Of a DNA stretch of 64,000 nucleotides, positions 50,406 to 58,753 are shown piece after piece. Location of the stretch: positions 124,001-188,000 of the forward strand of contig NZ_VRSW01000002.1 in the NCBI RefSeq assembly GCF_008017445.1, in the 5' to 3' direction. The number at the start of each line of letters is the position of its first letter. Position 1 is the first letter of the stretch. The translations under genes were made by a program, and so were the position numbers. A model generated the notes under the pieces. It did not search any database, was not told where the DNA came from, and saw nothing but the letters and a program-made list of their open reading frames with translations. This DNA comes from Microbacterium mitrae (GTDB lineage: Bacteria; Actinomycetota; Actinomycetes; Actinomycetales; Microbacteriaceae).

Positions 50406-51134
50406 GTGTCTGATGCTCCCGAACGCCGCTTTCGTGATGAACCCGTCTCTTTTGTGCGCCGATCTGGCCGCATGTCAGACGGCCAGGAGGCGGCCTGGGA
50501 GACGCTGAGCGACACCTACATGTTTCCGGTCGAGCGCGATGCCGCGGCGACGAGCGTTCACCCGGATCAGCGTCTGAACCCGGCCGAGTTTTTCGGTCGC
50601 GAGGCGGAGTTGGTTGTGGAGATCGGATCGGGCCAGGGGCACGCGATCATCCACGCCGCCACCCAAGCACCGGAGCGCAATTTTCTCGCCGTCGAGGTGT
50701 TCCGTGCCGGCCTCGCGCGCACCATGCTCGATGCCAACACGGCGGGCCTCTCCAACGTTCGCGTGATTGAGGCGAATGCCCCCGAGGTGCTGGAGCACCT
50801 GCTGCCAGAAGGCTCGGTGTCTGAGATTTGGGTGTTCTTCTCCGACCCGTGGCACAAGAAGCGCCACGCCAAGCGTCGTCTGGTGCGCCCCGGTTTTGGC
50901 TCGCTGGTTGCCCGCGCGCTGAAAGACGGCGGAACGCTGCGCCTGGCGACAGACTGGCAGGATTACGCCGATCAGATGGTCGAGGTGCTTGACGCCGAGC
51001 CCGACTTCGAGCGTGGGTTTGAGGGGGAGTGGGCCGAGCGTTTTGACGGCCGCATCCTCACCGCGTTTGAAAAGAAGGGCTTGCGGGTCGGCCGTGACAT
51101 TCGCGATCTGACATACGTTCGCAAGGCCCGCTAA
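50406..51134 (+). CDS. trmB: tRNA (guanine-N7-)-methyltransferase
   Basis: 242 residues from GTG 50406; the GTG one codon earlier is less likely because TAGCCT is placed exactly for 50406. SAM-binding Rossmann fold: VEIGSGQGHAIIHAA (about 74-88), LAVEVFRAGL, and the TrmB signature VFFSDPWHKKRHAKRR (about 139-154). It makes m7G46 in tRNAs. Its stop TAA shares one base with the ATG of the downstream CPBP-like gene. Confidence 0.94.
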   Translation: MSDAPERRFRDEPVSFVRRSGRMSDGQEAAWETLSDTYMFPVERDAAATSVHPDQRLNPAEFFGREAELVVEIGSGQGHAIIHAATQAPERNFLAVEVFRAGLARTMLDANTAGLSNVRVIEANAPEVLEHLLPEGSVSEIWVFFSDPWHKKRHAKRRLVRPGFGSLVARALKDGGTLRLATDWQDYADQMVEVLDAEPDFERGFEGEWAERFDGRILTAFEKKGLRVGRDIRDLTYVRKAR

Positions 51135-51988
51135 TGTCTGGGCGGAGCGGGGCGAGCACCCTCTCTGCCCTGATTCCCGCCGCCGTGGTTCCGGCCGCCT
51201 TCGTGTGCGCCGCGGCGCCAGCTTTCTTCGTGGCTCGGCAGCCTGTCGTGGCCTGGGCGTTGCTGTTCGTGGGGCTGGTGTTGTCTGGGGTGCCTCCCTT
51301 TGCTGGCGGCGGAACCAGGGGAGTGCGGGCGCCGAGCCTCACGCGTGATCTGTCGCTGATCGCGATCGGCATGGGCATCGTCAGCCTGATTGATCTGAAA
51401 GCGGAGCTCGACAACCTCTCCATGGCGCGATTCACGGCGGCGCTGGGTGGTGCGGTGGTGGTTCCGTATCTGATCTCGCGGTTTGCGTACCGCGACCGAG
51501 CGATTCGATTTCCGTGGCGCGGCGGCGGGCGCTGGGGAGCGTTGCACTGGGGGTGGCTTGCGGCGGTCTTGGTGCTCGGATGGCTTTTGTTGCCGTTCTA
51601 TTTCGTGACCTCCGGCGTGTACGCCAACTGGCCGGTCGTTGATACCCCCGACCTCATCGCGCGGTTATTTGTTGGGGTTGGCGCCGTGGGAATTTGGGAC
51701 GAGCTGTTCTTCATCTGCACGTGCTTCGCTCTGCTTCGACGCCACATGCCAGACGCGACAGCCAATGTGCTGCAGGCGGTCGTGTTCGTGTCATTTCTGT
51801 GGGAGCTTGGTTACCAGGCGTGGGGGCCGGTCCTGACCATCCCCTTCGCGCTGGTGCAAGGTTTCATCTTCATGCGCACCCGCTCGCTCACCTACGTCGT
51901 CGTGGTGCACCTGTTATTCGATGCCGTGGTGTTTCTCGTGCTGGTCTCCGCCCACAGCCCCGGAGCCGTGCCGATCTTCTTGGTGTGA
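51134..51988 (+). CDS. CPBP-like intramembrane protein
   Basis: 284 residues, about eight hydrophobic segments. The conserved CPBP core is visible as GIWDELFFICTCFALLRRHMP (motif 1, about 195-215, with Asp-Glu in place of the usual Glu-Glu), then FVSFLWELGYQAWGP and HLLFDAVVF with the family His (about residue 257). The CPBP family includes prenyl-protein proteases and bacteriocin-immunity-type proteins. The altered first motif makes protease activity uncertain. Co-transcribed with trmB. Confidence 0.75.
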   Translation: MSGRSGASTLSALIPAAVVPAAFVCAAAPAFFVARQPVVAWALLFVGLVLSGVPPFAGGGTRGVRAPSLTRDLSLIAIGMGIVSLIDLKAELDNLSMARFTAALGGAVVVPYLISRFAYRDRAIRFPWRGGGRWGALHWGWLAAVLVLGWLLLPFYFVTSGVYANWPVVDTPDLIARLFVGVGAVGIWDELFFICTCFALLRRHMPDATANVLQAVVFVSFLWELGYQAWGPVLTIPFALVQGFIFMRTRSLTYVVVVHLLFDAVVFLVLVSAHSPGAVPIFLV

Positions 51989-52078
51989 GGCGTATGCCGG
52001 CGCGTTCTGCGGGCGTTGCTGCGTGGTTCCGGTGTCTTCGCGCCTGCGCTGCGTGGTTCCGGTGCCCTTGCGTCGACT

Positions 52079-52500
52079 GCGTCTTGGTTCCGGTGCCCTC
52101 CAGTTGCCAAATGTCGGAGCCGGTGCCGAAACACACGCCACCGGGGCCGGTTGGGCGGCGTGTCGGGCCAGCGACTCCGACATTTGGTCACGCGGTTCGC
52201 GTGTGCAACGCCTGTATCTGACATTGGAGGGGCGCCGGAACCAGGGGAGCGGCTCGAGGCGGCATTGGAACCAGGAGCGCGCATGACGCGGAGCCTGCGG
52301 TTGCGTCTTGGTTCCGGTGCCCTCGAGTTGCCAAATGTCGGAGCCGGTGACGAAACACACGCCACCGTGGCCGGTTGGGCGGCATGTCGGGCCAACGACT
52401 CCGACATTTGGTCACACGGTTCGCTCGTGCAACGCCTGAATCCGACCTTGACGGAGCATCGGAACCAGGAGCGCGCGTGAAGTGGAGCCTGCGGTTGCGT
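52079..52500. repeat. duplicated hairpin-forming intergenic repeat (family B)
   Basis: Two copies, 52079-52302 and 52303-52500, directly adjoining. Each begins GCGTCTTGGTTCCGGTGCCC and ends GAGCCTGCGGTT. Each has perfect 13-bp arms CCAAATGTCGGAG / CTCCGACATTTGG (52107-52119 with 52175-52187; 52331-52343 with 52399-52411) and an inner ACACGCC/GGCGTGT pair, so the 81-nt core can form a branched hairpin. The 587-bp gap 51989-52575 holds no gene; further GCGTGGTTCCGGTG units occur at 52021 and 52051. Confidence 0.85.
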
Positions 52501-52575
52501 AGACACGCCCGAGGTTCGTGGGGCAGGTGCCCTGGCGTGGTCGGAGCGCTCGCGGGTGATAGTCTCGACCGGTAC

Positions 52576-52648
52576 GCCTCTGTAGCTCAGTGGATAGAGC
52601 GCCGGTTTCCGGTACCGTAGGTCGCAGGTTCGACTCCTGTCAGGGGCA
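52576..52648 (+). tRNA. tRNA-Arg (anticodon CCG)
   Basis: 73 nt without encoded CCA. Acceptor GCCTCTG/CAGGGGC (one T-G wobble), D-arm GCTC AGTGGATA GAGC, anticodon loop TTCCGGT with anticodon CCG, T-arm GCAGG TTCGACT CCTGT. The first anticodon-stem pair is a C-T mismatch. It reads CGG codons. The argS gene lies 2.8 kb downstream. Confidence 0.93.
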
Positions 52649-52650
52649 CA

Positions 52651-52818
52651 TCACACGAATTCCGGTTGCGCCTCGCGAATGCTCGCTCTGTCATGCCACC
52701 ACAGCCCAACGACGTTCACGAATTCGGCGTCGTCGGCGAACAGCGCGGCCAACGCGTCGGCATCTCCGGCGTTCCAGGCTCGCTCCCACGCTGCAACAAC
52801 ATCGCTCGGTGATTTCAC
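52651..52818 (-). pseudogene. truncated SgcJ/EcaC-family (SnoaL-like) protein
   Basis: 55 residues from GTG 52818, with GGGAGG 4 nt upstream, so initiation looks intact. SDVVAAWERAWNAGDADALA, then FADDAEFVNVVGLWWHDRASIREA is the N-terminal part of an SgcJ/EcaC domain, which is normally about 120-130 residues. Family similarity ends at IREA and the stop comes 4 codons later, 3 nt beyond the 3' end of the oppositely oriented tRNA-Arg gene. The break at a tRNA end suggests loss of the gene's 3' half through an integration/excision or deletion event there. Confidence 0.7.
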
Positions 52819-52978
52819 GTGGCCTCCCAGGGTTACGGAACCATCCCATCGTAGGCAGAACGGCACGCGGTTCGGCGGCGGGGGAGGGAGCAACACTGCG
52901 CCTACCGCGTCGCGCAGATTGGGTTGACAATATTGCTCAGCGCACCTCAGCGGGAGGTGCTGATGGAGGGGCTCAACG

Positions 52979-53827
52979 ATGACCCAGCCGCCGTACCCAC
53001 CCCAGCCGCAGAGACCCGAAAACGCGGGCCCCGCGCAGCGCGCCATGCCCGCGTTCACCGCGCAACAGGTTCCTCAGCATCCCGGGCAACCCCAGCCCAC
53101 CGCGCACCAGCCCCAGCCCACCGGTCACCAACCGCATTACCCGTTCGATTCATCGCGGCCACCCAAGAAAAAGCGATCCCGGTTTGAGAAAAACTTCACC
53201 GTTCTGCTGACCGTACTGTTGGGTCTTGCCTCGATCGTGACCGCGTGGGCATCGTTCCAAGCCTCGCTGTACGACGGTGAGATGGCCGAAGCGAACACCC
53301 GCGCTGGTGTCTTGGCGGCAGAGGCGGAATCGCTCTACCTTGAGGCGAACGCGCAACTTATTACCGATGCGTCGCTGCTGAACCGCATCGCCGAGCTCTC
53401 GGTGCAGATGGATTACGGCGATTACGACACATCGGTGATCGCGAGTGCCACGCTCGATCTGCTGATGTATCAGTCCGCGACCGAGGCGTTCGCCGCGGCG
53501 ATCATTTGGTCGGATGAACAGAACTCAGCATCGCCCGGCACCTACACGCACCCGCAAACCAGCCCCGACTACCTCGCCGCGCTCTACACGCCGTACACCG
53601 AGAAGAAGGCGCAGGCCGAAGCCGCGGCCGCAGAAGCCGCCGAATACAACGACTGGGGTGACCAGCTCACGCTCGCGACGGTGATGCTCGCCATTTGCCT
53701 CTTTCTCTACGGCATCGCCGCGGTGCTACGCGCATTGCCTACCCGCATTGTATTGACCGGCATCGCTACCGTCGTGATGCTCGTGGCCTCAGGGCTGTCG
53801 CTCGCGGTCGTCGCAACCGCATCGTGA
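52979..53827 (+). CDS. membrane protein with Pro/Gln-rich N-terminus and three helices
   Basis: 282 residues; family not recognised with confidence (DUF4337-like layout). Pro/Gln/His-rich cytoplasmic tail (about 1-58), basic PKKKRSRFEKN, one helix (about 70-92), a long Ala/Glu-rich extracytoplasmic or coiled region (about 95-225) and two C-terminal helices (about 228-250 and 258-280). GGAGGG lies 8 nt upstream of ATG 52979. Stands alone; the role is unknown. Confidence 0.75.
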   Translation: MTQPPYPPQPQRPENAGPAQRAMPAFTAQQVPQHPGQPQPTAHQPQPTGHQPHYPFDSSRPPKKKRSRFEKNFTVLLTVLLGLASIVTAWASFQASLYDGEMAEANTRAGVLAAEAESLYLEANAQLITDASLLNRIAELSVQMDYGDYDTSVIASATLDLLMYQSATEAFAAAIIWSDEQNSASPGTYTHPQTSPDYLAALYTPYTEKKAQAEAAAAEAAEYNDWGDQLTLATVMLAICLFLYGIAAVLRALPTRIVLTGIATVVMLVASGLSLAVVATAS

Positions 53828-53861
53828 TGAGTCCGGGCTAGATTCGGCGGCTCGATGACGC

Positions 53862-53867
53862 TATTTT
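53862..53867 (+). promoter_or_regulatory. -10 element of a leaderless promoter (lipoprotein gene)
   Basis: TATTTT, 6 nt, then ATG 53874. Confidence 0.5.
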
Positions 53868-53873
53868 CAGGTC

Positions 53874-54491
53874 ATGACGACGGGACACAGACGGATCGCC
53901 TCACTCATTACCATCACGGTGAGCGCTGCGATGCTTACCGGTTGCGTTGCGCTGCAGATCCCCGACGAATCCTCCGGCGGCGGATCAACCCCGACGCCGC
54001 ACACCGCGGCGCCAACCGCCGCATCATCGCCGACTCCAACAGCCGACGCATCGGGTGCCCCCGCCGGGTGGGGGTCGTTCGAGCCGTGCGGCCACGAATA
54101 CGGCGTGGACTGGGTGTGGGTTGATGGATTCCCGGCCGATGAGATGGATGAAAACGCACTGTATCCGCAGTGCGCTGAGGTGTGGCTGATGTCGCTCGGT
54201 GCCACCGAAACCATGCTCACCACTTTCGTCGAGAACGTGTCCTCCGCCTCCATCAACGACCTTGGTTCCGACCTCATCGCCGACGGCTACATCGAAACGG
54301 TGGCCACCTTCAACCCCGACCTGCCCCCAGATGACGGCTTCTACGGCGCACTGGTTTATTACCGCGGATCAGACACATCTCCCGACGCCACCGGCATTGC
54401 CATCGAGGTGTACGGCGAAGACGAACACAACGACACTTTTCAGATCTACGTCGACTACTTCTCGCCAGAAACGCGCGCGCTCGACCAGTAG
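53874..54491 (+). CDS. putative lipoprotein
   Basis: 205 residues. Lipoprotein signal: basic GHRR, hydrophobic core SLITITVSAAML, lipobox LTGC with Cys about residue 24. Then a Thr/Pro/Ala-rich linker (about 35-60) and a compact domain with two further Cys (CGHEYG and YPQCAEVW) that may form a disulfide. No family recognised. It would be anchored on the outer face of the membrane. Confidence 0.8.
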   Translation: MTTGHRRIASLITITVSAAMLTGCVALQIPDESSGGGSTPTPHTAAPTAASSPTPTADASGAPAGWGSFEPCGHEYGVDWVWVDGFPADEMDENALYPQCAEVWLMSLGATETMLTTFVENVSSASINDLGSDLIADGYIETVATFNPDLPPDDGFYGALVYYRGSDTSPDATGIAIEVYGEDEHNDTFQIYVDYFSPETRALDQ

Positions 54492-54562
54492 CACCGGGTC
54501 GAGCCGCCGGACCACCAACGGGCGTGCACCGGAACCACGTGAGAGTGTGAAAGGATCGTGCG

Positions 54563-55381
54563 GTGACTCGCTTGGTACGGTGCTCGATGGTGCAGGAGGT
54601 CGGCCCGGCGGTCGACCTGATTTTCTCGATTGCGGCGCACCCATCGCATCAGATCACCGCGGAGACGCTCACCTTCACGATGGCGGGCGAAGCGGTCTCC
54701 GCGCGCGAAATCATCAACCTCGACGGCAGCCGCCTGCACCGCGTCACACCCGACGCTGGCCTGCTTGAAATCGAGTACCAGGCGAGCATCGAACGCCCCG
54801 CAACGCAAGAGCACATCACCGAGGCCGGGCTCATGCAATACCAGCGCCCGAGCCGCTACGCGGAGTCAGACATCCTGTTTCGTCAGGCTCGCGCCCTCTT
54901 CACCGGCCTGCATGGTTCCGCTCTTCTCAACGCTGTCGCCGAGTTCGTCAACACGACGCTCACGTACTCGCCCGCCGACACCACACCGACCGACTCGGCG
55001 GTCACCACTCTGGCCACGCAGCGCGGCGTGTGTCGCGACTTCTCGCACCTGACCATCGCGATGCTGCGCGCGATGGATGTGCCGGCCCGCTATGTTGCCT
55101 GCTACGCCCCGGGCCTGGTTCCGATGGACTTTCACGCCGTCACAGAAGCGTTCGTTGACGGCGCCTGGCATGTTGTTGACACCACGGGGCTCACTGACCC
55201 CTCGTACCTGGTGCGCATCGCCTCGGGCCGAGACGCGGCCGACTGCGCCTTTCTCACCTTTCACGGTGGTTCCGCCCGCCTCAAGCGCCTGCAGATCGAC
55301 GCGTGGGTGCAGGAGGGTGAGACGCGCATTGACCCGTCGCCCCTCGTCGTTGACCGCACGCAGCTCGTGCGCATCACCTGA
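54563..55381 (+). CDS. transglutaminase-like domain protein
   Basis: 272 residues from GTG 54563. Bacterial N-terminal beta domain (about 1-100), then the transglutaminase core: Cys in RGVCRDFSHL (about 152-161), His in PMDFHAVTEAF (about 189-199) and Asp in VVDTTGL (about 207-213), the full Cys-His-Asp triad. No signal peptide, so cytosolic. In other bacteria such proteins often accompany ATP-grasp/alpha-E modules, which are not seen here. The function may be a peptidase or amidase rather than cross-linking. Confidence 0.88.
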   Translation: MTRLVRCSMVQEVGPAVDLIFSIAAHPSHQITAETLTFTMAGEAVSAREIINLDGSRLHRVTPDAGLLEIEYQASIERPATQEHITEAGLMQYQRPSRYAESDILFRQARALFTGLHGSALLNAVAEFVNTTLTYSPADTTPTDSAVTTLATQRGVCRDFSHLTIAMLRAMDVPARYVACYAPGLVPMDFHAVTEAFVDGAWHVVDTTGLTDPSYLVRIASGRDAADCAFLTFHGGSARLKRLQIDAWVQEGETRIDPSPLVVDRTQLVRIT

Positions 55382-55453
55382 GCCGGCTCGCGACTCTCGC
55401 AGCGTCGCCAGCGGCTCCGGCCAAAGGCGACGACGGCTTAGAATAGAAAGACT

Positions 55454-57118
55454 ATGAGCCCTGCAGATCTTTCTACCGCCCTTCTCGCCGTCGTCGTACC
55501 GATCGTGCGCCAGCGACCCGGCGGTGAAGACCTGCTTCTCACCCCGGACGACATTATTTTGGAGCGTCCGAAGAACCGCGATCACGGCGACTGGTCGACC
55601 AATATCGCGATGAAACTCGCCAAGCGCGTCGGCATGAACCCGCGCGAACTTGCCCAGGGCATCGCTCTGGAGGCCGAGAAGCTTGACGGCATCGCGTCGG
55701 TTGACGTTGCTGGCCCCGGCTTCATCAACCTGCGCCTCGATGCCGCCGCCGCCGGACAGCTTGCCCACACCATCGTGACCGAGGGATCGGCATTCGGAAC
55801 CAACGACAGCCGCGTTGGTGAGGTCATCAACCTTGAGTTTGTGTCGGCCAACCCGACCGGCCCGATCCACCTCGGCGGCACCCGGTGGGCTGCCGTCGGT
55901 GACTCGCTGGCCCGACTTCTGCAGGCAAGCGGCGCTCAGGTGACGCGCGAGTACTACTTCAACGACCACGGCGCGCAGATCGACCGGTTTGCCCGTTCGC
56001 TGGTGGCGAGCTACCTGGGTGAGCCGACGCCGGAAGACGGCTACGGCGGAGACTACATCTCTGACATCAAGGATCGCGTGGTTGCGAACTACGTCGGCGA
56101 TCTATCTGAGCTTGACCCGGAAGAGCTGCAAGAGGCCTTCCGTCGTGAGGGCGTTGAGCTGATGTTTGGCGACATCAAGAAGTCGCTGCACGAGTTCGGC
56201 GTCGACTTTGACGTCTATTTTCACGAGAACGAGCTGCACGAGACCGGTGCGGTTGAGCGCGCCATCCAGCGTCTGCAAGACGCCGGCCACATGTTCGAAA
56301 AAGACGGTGCGCTGTGGCTGCGCTCCACCGATTTCGGCGACGACAAAGACCGCGTCGTCATCAAGAGCGACGGCAACCCGGCGTACATCTCCGGTGACCT
56401 GGCCTACTACCTCAACAAGCGTGAGCGTGGCTTTAACCGTTGCATCATCATGCTGGGCGCCGACCACCACGGCTACGTGCAGCGCCTCATGGCGATGACC
56501 GCGGCGTTCGGCGACGAGCCCTACGTTAACCACCAGATTCTCATCGGCCAGATGGTCAACCTGGTGCGCGGCGGCGAGGCCGTTCGCATGTCTAAGCGCG
56601 CCGGAACCGTCGTCACGCTCGAAGACCTTGTCGACATCGTTGGCGTTGACGCCGCGCGGTACGCGTTGGTTCGCTCCAGCACCGACTCCAACCTCGACAT
56701 CGACCTTGACCAACTGCAAAAGCGCACCAACGACAACCCGGTGTTCTACGTGCAGTACGCGCACGCCCGCACCCACAACGTTGCGCGTAACGCCAAAGAC
56801 TCGGGCGTTGACCGATCGGTGTTTGCGCCCGAGACGCTGACGCACGAAACCGAAGCGGCGTTGCTGGGCGCGCTCCAGGAGTTCCCGCGCGTGGTGTCGT
56901 ACGCCGCCGAATCGCGCGAGCCGCACCGCGTTGCCCGCTACCTCGAAGAGGTCGCCGGGCTCTACCACCGCTGGTACGACAACTGCCGCGTCACCCCGCA
57001 GGGCGATGACCCCATCGAGCCCGTGCACCACACCCGCCTATGGCTCAACGACGCCGCGGGTCAGGTGCTTCGCAACGGACTCACGCTCCTCGGCGTCACC
57101 GCACCCGAGCGCATGTAA
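55454..57118 (+). CDS. argS: arginyl-tRNA synthetase
   Basis: 554 residues. N-terminal Add-1-like domain (about 1-110), then [18 protein letters not shown] (about 134-151) with the HIGH-type motif as HLGG, a form common in actinobacteria. [14 protein letters not shown], the [12 protein letters not shown]-type loop (about 378-385) and the DALR anticodon-binding domain with [15 protein letters not shown] at its beginning (about 397-411) follow. It charges tRNA-Arg; one such tRNA is 2.8 kb upstream. A TAGAAT hexamer precedes ATG 55454 by 9 nt. A terminator follows at 57139. Confidence 0.95.
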   Translation: MSPADLSTALLAVVVPIVRQRPGGEDLLLTPDDIILERPKNRDHGDWSTNIAMKLAKRVGMNPRELAQGIALEAEKLDGIASVDVAGPGFINLRLDAAAAGQLAHTIVTEGSAFGTNDSRVGEVINLEFVSANPTGPIHLGGTRWAAVGDSLARLLQASGAQVTREYYFNDHGAQIDRFARSLVASYLGEPTPEDGYGGDYISDIKDRVVANYVGDLSELDPEELQEAFRREGVELMFGDIKKSLHEFGVDFDVYFHENELHETGAVERAIQRLQDAGHMFEKDGALWLRSTDFGDDKDRVVIKSDGNPAYISGDLAYYLNKRERGFNRCIIMLGADHHGYVQRLMAMTAAFGDEPYVNHQILIGQMVNLVRGGEAVRMSKRAGTVVTLEDLVDIVGVDAARYALVRSSTDSNLDIDLDQLQKRTNDNPVFYVQYAHARTHNVARNAKDSGVDRSVFAPETLTHETEAALLGALQEFPRVVSYAAESREPHRVARYLEEVAGLYHRWYDNCRVTPQGDDPIEPVHHTRLWLNDAAGQVLRNGLTLLGVTAPERM

Positions 57119-57138
57119 CGTCGCCACACATAGCAACG

Positions 57139-57173
57139 AGCGAAGGGTCAGACCACACGTCTGGCCCTTCGCT
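57139..57173 (+). terminator. terminator of argS
   Basis: AGCGAAGGGTCAGAC and GTCTGGCCCTTCGCT form a 15-bp stem with one T-G pair and a 5-nt loop, 20 bp after the argS stop. Confidence 0.8.
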
Positions 57174-57251
57174 GTCTCCGCCCGCACCGCCGAACCGCCC
57201 GCACAGCCGTGTCAGCCCACTCACGCCCCGATGTCAGCCCGCGTCACGCAA

Positions 57252-57281
57252 TTCAAGCCGCCCGGCCAACTGTCCTAGACT
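57252..57281 (+). promoter_or_regulatory. putative promoter of lysA-hom-thrB
   Basis: -35 TTCAAG (57252-57257), 18-bp spacer, -10 TAGACT (57276-57281), about 50 bp upstream of lysA and after the argS terminator. Confidence 0.45.
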
Positions 57282-57337
57282 TGCAACACCTGCGCGAGAG
57301 AACTCCGCGCCGCCACCCGCCCCACGATTGGTAGCCC

Positions 57338-58753
57338 GTGTCATCCGCATCGCCCGCGACATTCGCCCCCGACTGGTTGGCCGTGCCCGCCGACGTCAAC
57401 GCGTTGGCAACGCAGGTGTGGCCGCGGCGAACCACCCGCGACAGTTCGGGTGAAATCACCATCGGCGGCGCCACCGCGACCGCGCTCGCCGCGCAGTACG
57501 GAACCCCGGTGCTGGTGCTTGATGAGCAAGAAGTTCGCGACCGGGCAGCGCAGACGCTCGCCGCGTTCCAGACCGCCGCGGCCAATCACGGCGCCGAGGT
57601 GACCGTCTACTACGCGGGGAAGGCTTTTCTCTCCACGCATGTCGCCCGCTGGATGATCGAAGCCGGTCTCAACGTTGACGTGTGCTCCGGTGGTGAACTC
57701 GCCGTCGCGCTCGCGGCAGACGTTGACCCGTCGCGCCTCGGTTTTCACGGGAACAATAAGTCGGATGCCGAAATCGCCCGTGCGGTTTCCATCGGCATCG
57801 GAACCATCATCCTCGACTCGGTCGAAGAGATTGACCGCGTAGCGCGTGCGGCGACAGAAGCCGGAACCACGCAGCGCGTGCTGCTGCGTGTCAACAGCGG
57901 CGTGCACGCCGAAACGCACGACTTTCTCGCCACCGCGCACGAAGACCAAAAGTTTGGCATCACGCTACAAGACGCACCGGCCGCCGTCGCCGCGATTCGC
58001 GCGCACAACGCGCTCGAATTCCGCGGCCTGCACTGCCACATCGGCTCGCAGATCTTCGGCGCGAGCGGCTTTCGCGAGTCGGCGCGACGCGTCGTAGCCG
58101 TTCATGCCGCGCTTCTTGCTGAAGGTGACGTGCCGCAACTGAACCTCGGCGGCGGCTTCGGCATCGCCTACACCGCGGTCGATGACCCGGCACCGATCGA
58201 TGACCTAGCGCGCGATATCGTCGACGCCGTCGCCGAAGAGTGTGCACTGCGCGATATCGCCATTCCGCACCTCTCCTTCGAGCCGGGGCGCAGCATTGTG
58301 GGCACGGCGGGCGTGACCCTCTATCGAGTCGGAACCACCAAAGAAGTGACGGTAGAAACTACCGAGGGCGAGCGCACCCGCCGTTACGTGAGCGTCGACG
58401 GCGGCATGAGCGACAACGCTCGTACCGCCCTCTACGGCGCGCAATACTCGGCCCGCCTCGCCAACCGCACCTCTGGTTCCACCCCCCAGCTGTCTCGCGT
58501 CGTCGGCATGCACTGCGAGTCTGGCGACATTGTGGTTGACCACGAATACCTGCCGAGCGACACCACCCGCGGTGACATCTTGGCGGTACCGGCAACCGGT
58601 GCGTATTGCGCTTCGCTGGCAAGCAATTACAACCACGTGCCCCGTCCGCCGGTGATCGCCGTGCGCGATGGCGAATCACGCGTGCTGGTGCGCGGCGAGA
58701 CGATTGATGATCTGCTGGCGCGCGACGCCGGCGCAGATAAAGGAGAAGCATGA
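57338..58753 (+). CDS. lysA: diaminopimelate decarboxylase
   Basis: 471 residues from GTG 57338. Alanine-racemase-like PLP barrel: the PLP lysine is in VYYAGKAFLS (about 88-97), then VDVCSGGELAVAL, GFHGNNKSD, the HCHIGSQI motif (about 229-236), NLGGGFGI, and a C-terminal HCESGDIVV that donates the active-site Cys from the partner subunit. It converts meso-DAP to lysine. First gene of a lysA-hom-thrB unit; the stop overlaps the hom start by 4 bp (ATGA). Confidence 0.95.
   Translation: MSSASPATFAPDWLAVPADVNALATQVWPRRTTRDSSGEITIGGATATALAAQYGTPVLVLDEQEVRDRAAQTLAAFQTAAANHGAEVTVYYAGKAFLSTHVARWMIEAGLNVDVCSGGELAVALAADVDPSRLGFHGNNKSDAEIARAVSIGIGTIILDSVEEIDRVARAATEAGTTQRVLLRVNSGVHAETHDFLATAHEDQKFGITLQDAPAAVAAIRAHNALEFRGLHCHIGSQIFGASGFRESARRVVAVHAALLAEGDVPQLNLGGGFGIAYTAVDDPAPIDDLARDIVDAVAEECALRDIAIPHLSFEPGRSIVGTAGVTLYRVGTTKEVTVETTEGERTRRYVSVDGGMSDNARTALYGAQYSARLANRTSGSTPQLSRVVGMHCESGDIVVDHEYLPSDTTRGDILAVPATGAYCASLASNYNHVPRPPVIAVRDGESRVLVRGETIDDLLARDAGADKGEA

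Noticed and set aside
54866..55969. 367-codon minus-strand frame opposite the transglutaminase-like gene and argS
   Set aside because: Overlaps two well-supported genes on the other strand and shows no family features.
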